Origin: Arthrobacter sp. 260
GTDB taxonomy: Bacteria; Actinomycetota; Actinomycetes; Actinomycetales; Micrococcaceae
Assembly (NCBI RefSeq): GCF_013116745.1
Contig: NZ_JABFOE010000003.1
Location: 248,001-312,000 of the forward strand
Direction of reading: 5' to 3'
Length of the DNA stretch: 64,000 bases
The stretch's first letter is position 1; each line of letters starts with the position of its first letter. Shown here piece by piece: positions 60,729 to 64,000 of the stretch. A program made the position numbers and the translations under genes. The notes below the pieces were generated by a model. It had not been told where the DNA came from, made no database searches, and was given only the letters and a program-made list of their open reading frames with translations.

Positions 60729-62105
60729 CTAGAACAGCAGCTCAAGGGCCTGGGTGAGGGTTGATACCTCATGGACCGTGAAACCTGCGGGGACCTTGCC
60801 GGGCCCGTTGGGGGAGGCTGGCACCACCGCGTGGGTGAATCCGAGCCGCTCCGCCTCCTGCACGCGCTGGGCGATCCCCGGCACCGGCCGGACCTCACCG
60901 GCAAGCCCCACCTCGCCGAACGCGATCAGCCGCGCGGCGAGCGGCTGGTTCGTCTTCGCCGAAGCGATAGCCAACGCGACCGCGAGGTCGGTGGCCGGCT
61001 CGCTGAGCTTGACCCCGCCGACCGTCGCCACATAGCTGTCATCCTTGTGCAGGCTCAACGACGCGCGTTGCTGTAATACCGCCAGCAGCATTGCCACCCG
61101 TGAACTGTCGAGCCCGCTGGTGGCGCGTCGGGGCTGGGAGTTCGAGGACTCGGCAAGCAGGGCCTGCACCTCGGCCAGCAGCGGCCGGCGTCCCTCAAGG
61201 GTCACAGTGATGCAGGTGCCGGACACCGGGTCCTTGGTGCGTGAGACAAAAAGTCCGCTCGGGTCGGCGAGGCCCTCGACGCCGGTCTCGGTGAGGTCGA
61301 AACACCCCACCTCGTCGGTGGGCCCGTAGCGGTTCTTGATGGCCCGCATCAGCCGGAGCCGCGAGTGGCGGTCGCCCTCGAACTGGCACACCACGTCCAC
61401 CAGATGCTCCAGCAGGCGGGGGCCCGCGATCGAGCCGTCCTTGGTGACATGACCCACCAGGATGGTGGTCATGCCGCGGGTCTTCGCTGCGGCAATCAGC
61501 GACGCCGCCACCTCCCGGACCTGGGTCACGCCACCCGCCGTGCCGTCCACCGCTGAACTGCTCAGGGTCTGCACGGAGTCGACGATCAGCAGGGACGGTG
61601 ACAACCGCTCCACCTGACCGAGAGCCTGGCCCAGATCTGACTCCGCTGTGAGGTAGAGGGTTTCGGCGAGTGCCCCGATCCGCTCAGCCCGCAGCTTCAC
61701 CTGGGCTGAGGACTCCTCACCGGTGATGTAGAGGACATCCTTGCCAAGCCGGGCAACCCGTGCCGCGACGTCGAGCACCAGGGTGGACTTGCCCACCCCG
61801 GGTTCCCCGGCGAGCAGGATCACCGCCCCGGGCACCAGCCCGCCACCGAGCACCCGGTCTAATTCGCCGATCTGAGTGGGCTGGTAGGAGGCAGCACTGG
61901 CATCGATCTCCGAGATCCTCAGGGCGGGGGAAGCGACAGTGACTGCTGCCGTCGTCCGTGCCACCACCTGGCCGGTTTCCTCGACTGTCCCCCAGGCCTG
62001 GCATTCCCCGCACCGGCCAACCCACTTGGCGGTGGTCCACCCGCATTCGCCGCAGCGGTAGGCGGGGGCAGAGGTGCGTGCCGGACGTGCTGTCTTTGTT
62101 GCCAT
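60729..62105 (-). CDS. radA: DNA repair protein RadA
   Basis: A 458-residue RecA-like helicase that promotes branch migration. The N-terminal zinc finger is CGECGWTTAKWVGRCGECQAWG (C-x2-C-x11-C-x2-C), Walker A is GEPGVGKST near 100-108, and the RadA-specific KNRYGPTDEVG is near 260-270. The C-terminal Lon-protease-like domain begins near 340 (LHKDDSYVATVGGVKLSEPATDLAVALAIASA). The ATG at 62105 is good. The 160-nt gap to disA holds no gene that I can support. Confidence 0.95.
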   Translation of the reverse strand: MATKTARPARTSAPAYRCGECGWTTAKWVGRCGECQAWGTVEETGQVVARTTAAVTVASPALRISEIDASAASYQPTQIGELDRVLGGGLVPGAVILLAGEPGVGKSTLVLDVAARVARLGKDVLYITGEESSAQVKLRAERIGALAETLYLTAESDLGQALGQVERLSPSLLIVDSVQTLSSSAVDGTAGGVTQVREVAASLIAAAKTRGMTTILVGHVTKDGSIAGPRLLEHLVDVVCQFEGDRHSRLRLMRAIKNRYGPTDEVGCFDLTETGVEGLADPSGLFVSRTKDPVSGTCITVTLEGRRPLLAEVQALLAESSNSQPRRATSGLDSSRVAMLLAVLQQRASLSLHKDDSYVATVGGVKLSEPATDLAVALAIASAKTNQPLAARLIAFGEVGLAGEVRPVPGIAQRVQEAERLGFTHAVVPASPNGPGKVPAGFTVHEVSTLTQALELLF

Positions 62106-62177
62106 GGTCTCTAACGTACCGGCGGCCGGTGACAGTCACCGGCACAAACACCACGGTCCGGCCGGCTTTGACCAGGC

Positions 62178-63305
62178 TCACAGTCGGGGCAGGTACCCGG
62201 CGGCCTCGTCGTGGGGCAGACCGGTCGCTTCCAGCAGATCGACGATCAGCGGGCGGAACAGCAGGACCAGCCCTTCGCCTTCGAGCCGCTGGATGCCCAG
62301 CAGCTTCGGGTGCAGCATGGTGGCAACGGCTGCAAGGTCTTCCCTCGCCTGGCGGAGGGACAGATCGCGTTCCTGCGCACCGGACGCGGAGAGGGCACGC
62401 CCCAGCACGTCAACGGCGTCGGCGGTGTCCTCGATGACCTGTGAGAGCTCCTGCACTGCCTCATCGGTGAGCGCCGCATGATTGATGACCGAGGTCAGCC
62501 GCCGGGTGAACACGCGACTGTTCCGGACGGCGAGGTCGATCGACTCGATCGACCCCCTGAGTTCGCCCAGTTCAAGGCGGTGCCGGCGGTAGGCGGGGGA
62601 GAGCCGCGCCACCTCCTGGGCCGCTCCCATGCTCCCGGACAGCCCTTCCATCAGGGGCTGGCAGTTCCGTGCCTTGATCAGGGCGTGCCAGGCGAGTGTC
62701 GGGTCGCTGCGGGTCAGCGCTGTCGCCGATTCCCTCAGCACGTCCGAGAGTTCGCCGAGCAGCTCCCGCACATTAGTCTTGGGCTCTTTCCGCGGATCCT
62801 TCGGCGCCAGCACCACTATCACCAGGGCGAAGAGGCCCCCGACGATCGCGTCAACGCTGCGCGTGAACGGACCGCCGTCGGGCGCGGGCAGCAACACCAC
62901 CAGCAGCGACTGCAGGCCCAGCTGTGTGGTGAAGATGGTGCCGCTGTCCAGGAACCGGGCCAGCAGGATCGAAACGAAGAGGACGACGGCGGCCTGCCAG
63001 ATCCCAGTGCCGAACAGCGCCAGCAGCACATCACCCAGGGCGATGCCGAGGGTGCAGCCCAGCCCCACTTCGAGCACCCGGCGAAGCCGGGGGTCGCGGG
63101 TGAAGCCAAGGGCGATCATCGACGAGGTTGCAGCGAACAGCGGGCCGCTGTGCCCCAGCACCCGTTCGGCGAACACGTACGCGCCCACCGCACAAACAGT
63201 CATCTGGATGGCAGGGATCACCGAGTTGGCGCTGCGCCGGAAACCCACCCGCGTCCGGTTGCGAAGAAAGGAGCGGGCGCGCGAGGTAAGTGGGGGCCGC
63301 GGCAT
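62178..63305 (-). CDS. FUSC-family (aromatic acid exporter-like) membrane protein
   Basis: A 375-residue protein. The first 165 residues hold about five to six hydrophobic segments (VIPAIQMTVCAVGAYVFAERVLG, LFAATSSMIALGFT, GCTLGIALGDVLLALFG, AAVVLFVSILLARFL, VDAIVGGLFALVIVVLAP). A soluble helical domain follows with QEVARLSPAYRRHRLELGELRGSIESID. This is the FUSC/DUF939 layout of half-size aromatic-acid exporters. The substrate is unknown. It is 72 nt downstream of the radA start region, transcribed towards radA, and divergent from pstS. Confidence 0.8.
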   Translation of the reverse strand: MPRPPLTSRARSFLRNRTRVGFRRSANSVIPAIQMTVCAVGAYVFAERVLGHSGPLFAATSSMIALGFTRDPRLRRVLEVGLGCTLGIALGDVLLALFGTGIWQAAVVLFVSILLARFLDSGTIFTTQLGLQSLLVVLLPAPDGGPFTRSVDAIVGGLFALVIVVLAPKDPRKEPKTNVRELLGELSDVLRESATALTRSDPTLAWHALIKARNCQPLMEGLSGSMGAAQEVARLSPAYRRHRLELGELRGSIESIDLAVRNSRVFTRRLTSVINHAALTDEAVQELSQVIEDTADAVDVLGRALSASGAQERDLSLRQAREDLAAVATMLHPKLLGIQRLEGEGLVLLFRPLIVDLLEATGLPHDEAAGYLPRL

Positions 63306-63425
63306 GGAACCCAGCCTAGCCCCGTTCCCGAATGCGTTACGTCAACCGGTCGTCCTCGATCCGAACACCACCGAAGGCGTTATGGCAATACGGCAGAGCA
63401 GCCAGATCAGAAATGTACGTTTTTC

Positions 63426-63480
63426 GTTCATATTCCGTTCACCTTCGTCAGTCAGTCTCTTTACCTGACGCCCCTAGCTT
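63426..63480 (+). promoter_or_regulatory. PHO box and promoter of pstS
   Basis: GTTCATATTCC (63426-63436) and GTTCACCTTCG (63437-63447) are 11-bp direct repeats that match the Streptomyces-type PHO box bound by phosphorylated PhoP. A more degenerate unit precedes them (63415-63425). TAGCTT (63475-63480) is a -10 candidate. Expression under phosphate starvation is the expected behaviour. Confidence 0.75.
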
Positions 63481-63524
63481 GAGTAGGTACGCAAACCGGA
63501 CTGTTAGAAAGCTCCGGCTTCAAA

Positions 63525-63547
63525 GGTGCTCAGGAGCACCGGTTTTT
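63525..63547 (+). terminator. Hairpin plus T-run in the pstS leader
   Basis: GGTGCT (63525-63530) pairs with AGCACC (63535-63540), then GGTTTTT. The structure is intrinsic-terminator-like and stands 27 nt before the pstS start. If the promoter is upstream as proposed, it lies inside the leader and could attenuate transcription. Confidence 0.5.
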
Positions 63548-63573
63548 CGACTCCCTGGAAGGGGCAACATCAA

Positions 63574-64000
63574 GTGAAGGTTCTTCGCTTTGGCCGCGCA
63601 GCGGCAGTAATCTCCGTCGCCGCGCTCGCATTGACCGCCTGCGGCACCGACAGTGCAACCGACACGCCGGCAGAGGCCACCGGGGACAACGGCTCGGCAG
63701 AGAGCACGGTCACCGGCACGTTGACCGGGTCTGGCGCTTCCTCTCAGGGCGCGGCGATGACCGCCTGGCAGAACGGCTTCCAGGAAGCCAACCCCGACGC
63801 CACAGTTCAGTACGCCCCGGACGGATCGGGCGCCGGTCGGGAAGCCTTCCTCGCCGGTGGAACCCAGTTCGCCGGTTCCGATGCGTACCTGGACGAAGAA
63901 GAGCATGCGGCAGCAGTCGAGGTGTGCGGTCCCGACGGCGCATTCAACATTCCGGCCTATATTGCTCCGATCGCTGTGGCCTTCAACCTGCCGGGCATCG
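63574..64000 (+). CDS. pstS: Phosphate ABC transporter substrate-binding lipoprotein PstS, 3' end outside window
   Basis: The first 142 codons are present. The GTG at 63574 has GGAAGGGG upstream. The lipoprotein signal is VLRFGRAAAVISVAALALTAC (lipobox Cys23), then an acidic Ala/Thr linker. The phosphate-binding start is TGTLTGSGASSQGAAMTAWQNGFQEANPDATVQY, followed by GSGAGREAFLAGGTQFAGSDAYL, as in actinobacterial PstS. It captures phosphate outside the cell for the PstCAB transporter, whose genes should follow past the edge. It is controlled by a PHO box. Confidence 0.95.
   Translation, partial: MKVLRFGRAAAVISVAALALTACGTDSATDTPAEATGDNGSAESTVTGTLTGSGASSQGAAMTAWQNGFQEANPDATVQYAPDGSGAGREAFLAGGTQFAGSDAYLDEEEHAAAVEVCGPDGAFNIPAYIAPIAVAFNLPGI

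Noticed and set aside
1..64000. CRISPR array or CRISPR-linked caspase (Craspase-like) system
   Set aside because: No regularly spaced repeats and no cas genes were seen anywhere; the caspases here are not next to any type III effector.

Overview
The window is high-GC DNA of an actinobacterium. The gene order ppa / dacB - zincin - tilS - hpt - ftsH - folE-folP-folB-folK - DUF3180 - two PH-domain genes - DUF2520 - panC - lysS - lsr2 - clpC, followed further on by mutY, disA-radA and pstS, is typical of Micrococcaceae (Arthrobacter and relatives). Lsr2, a ClgR-like site before clpC and a PHO box before pstS agree with this. No rRNA, tRNA, CRISPR array, insertion sequence or prophage was seen, and no gene-free stretch exceeds 300 bases.

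Layout. (a) 1-5.9 kb is the unusual part: an alpha/beta-hydrolase/caspase fusion cut by the window edge, a thermolysin-like HExxH protein without a signal peptide, a second caspase-like protein with His and Cys in place, a stand-alone RelA/SpoT-type alarmone synthetase, and a small membrane protein. Both caspase genes have the same promoter design: two CAGTAAC units 11 bp apart, then 11 nt to a -10-like hexamer. (b) 6-21 kb is ordinary metabolic and housekeeping accessory DNA: esterase, ROK and PfkB sugar kinases, PEBP, HAD phosphatase, glycerophosphodiesterase, AlkA with a coupled small-molecule kinase, a P-loop kinase, uracil permease, SDR, ALDH and phosphoglucomutase. (c) 21-33 kb holds an acyl-CoA ligase, an amidase/peptidase E pair, rhodanese, pheA, DUF72, topoisomerase IB, a diacylglycerol-kinase-type enzyme, serS, a HAD phosphatase, a SatD-like regulator and ppa. 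(d) 33-47 kb is one co-directional core block (cell wall carboxypeptidase, tRNA lysidine synthetase, purine salvage, FtsH, folate biosynthesis, membrane PH proteins, pantothenate synthetase) with many 4-8 nt overlaps that imply translational coupling. (e) 47-52 kb: lysS, a small membrane protein, lsr2 and clpC. (f) 52-64 kb: an S9 peptidase, a GNAT enzyme, CsbD, a PTS-type dihydroxyacetone kinase operon with a DhaM-HPr fusion, mutY, a secreted or anchored protein, disA and radA, a FUSC permease-like protein, and the start of pstS.

The candidate new system is the caspase / metalloprotease / alarmone synthetase group at 1-5482, argued from shared regulation and domain content. Its function, whether programmed cell death, stress response or anti-phage defence, is an inference and is not shown by the sequence.
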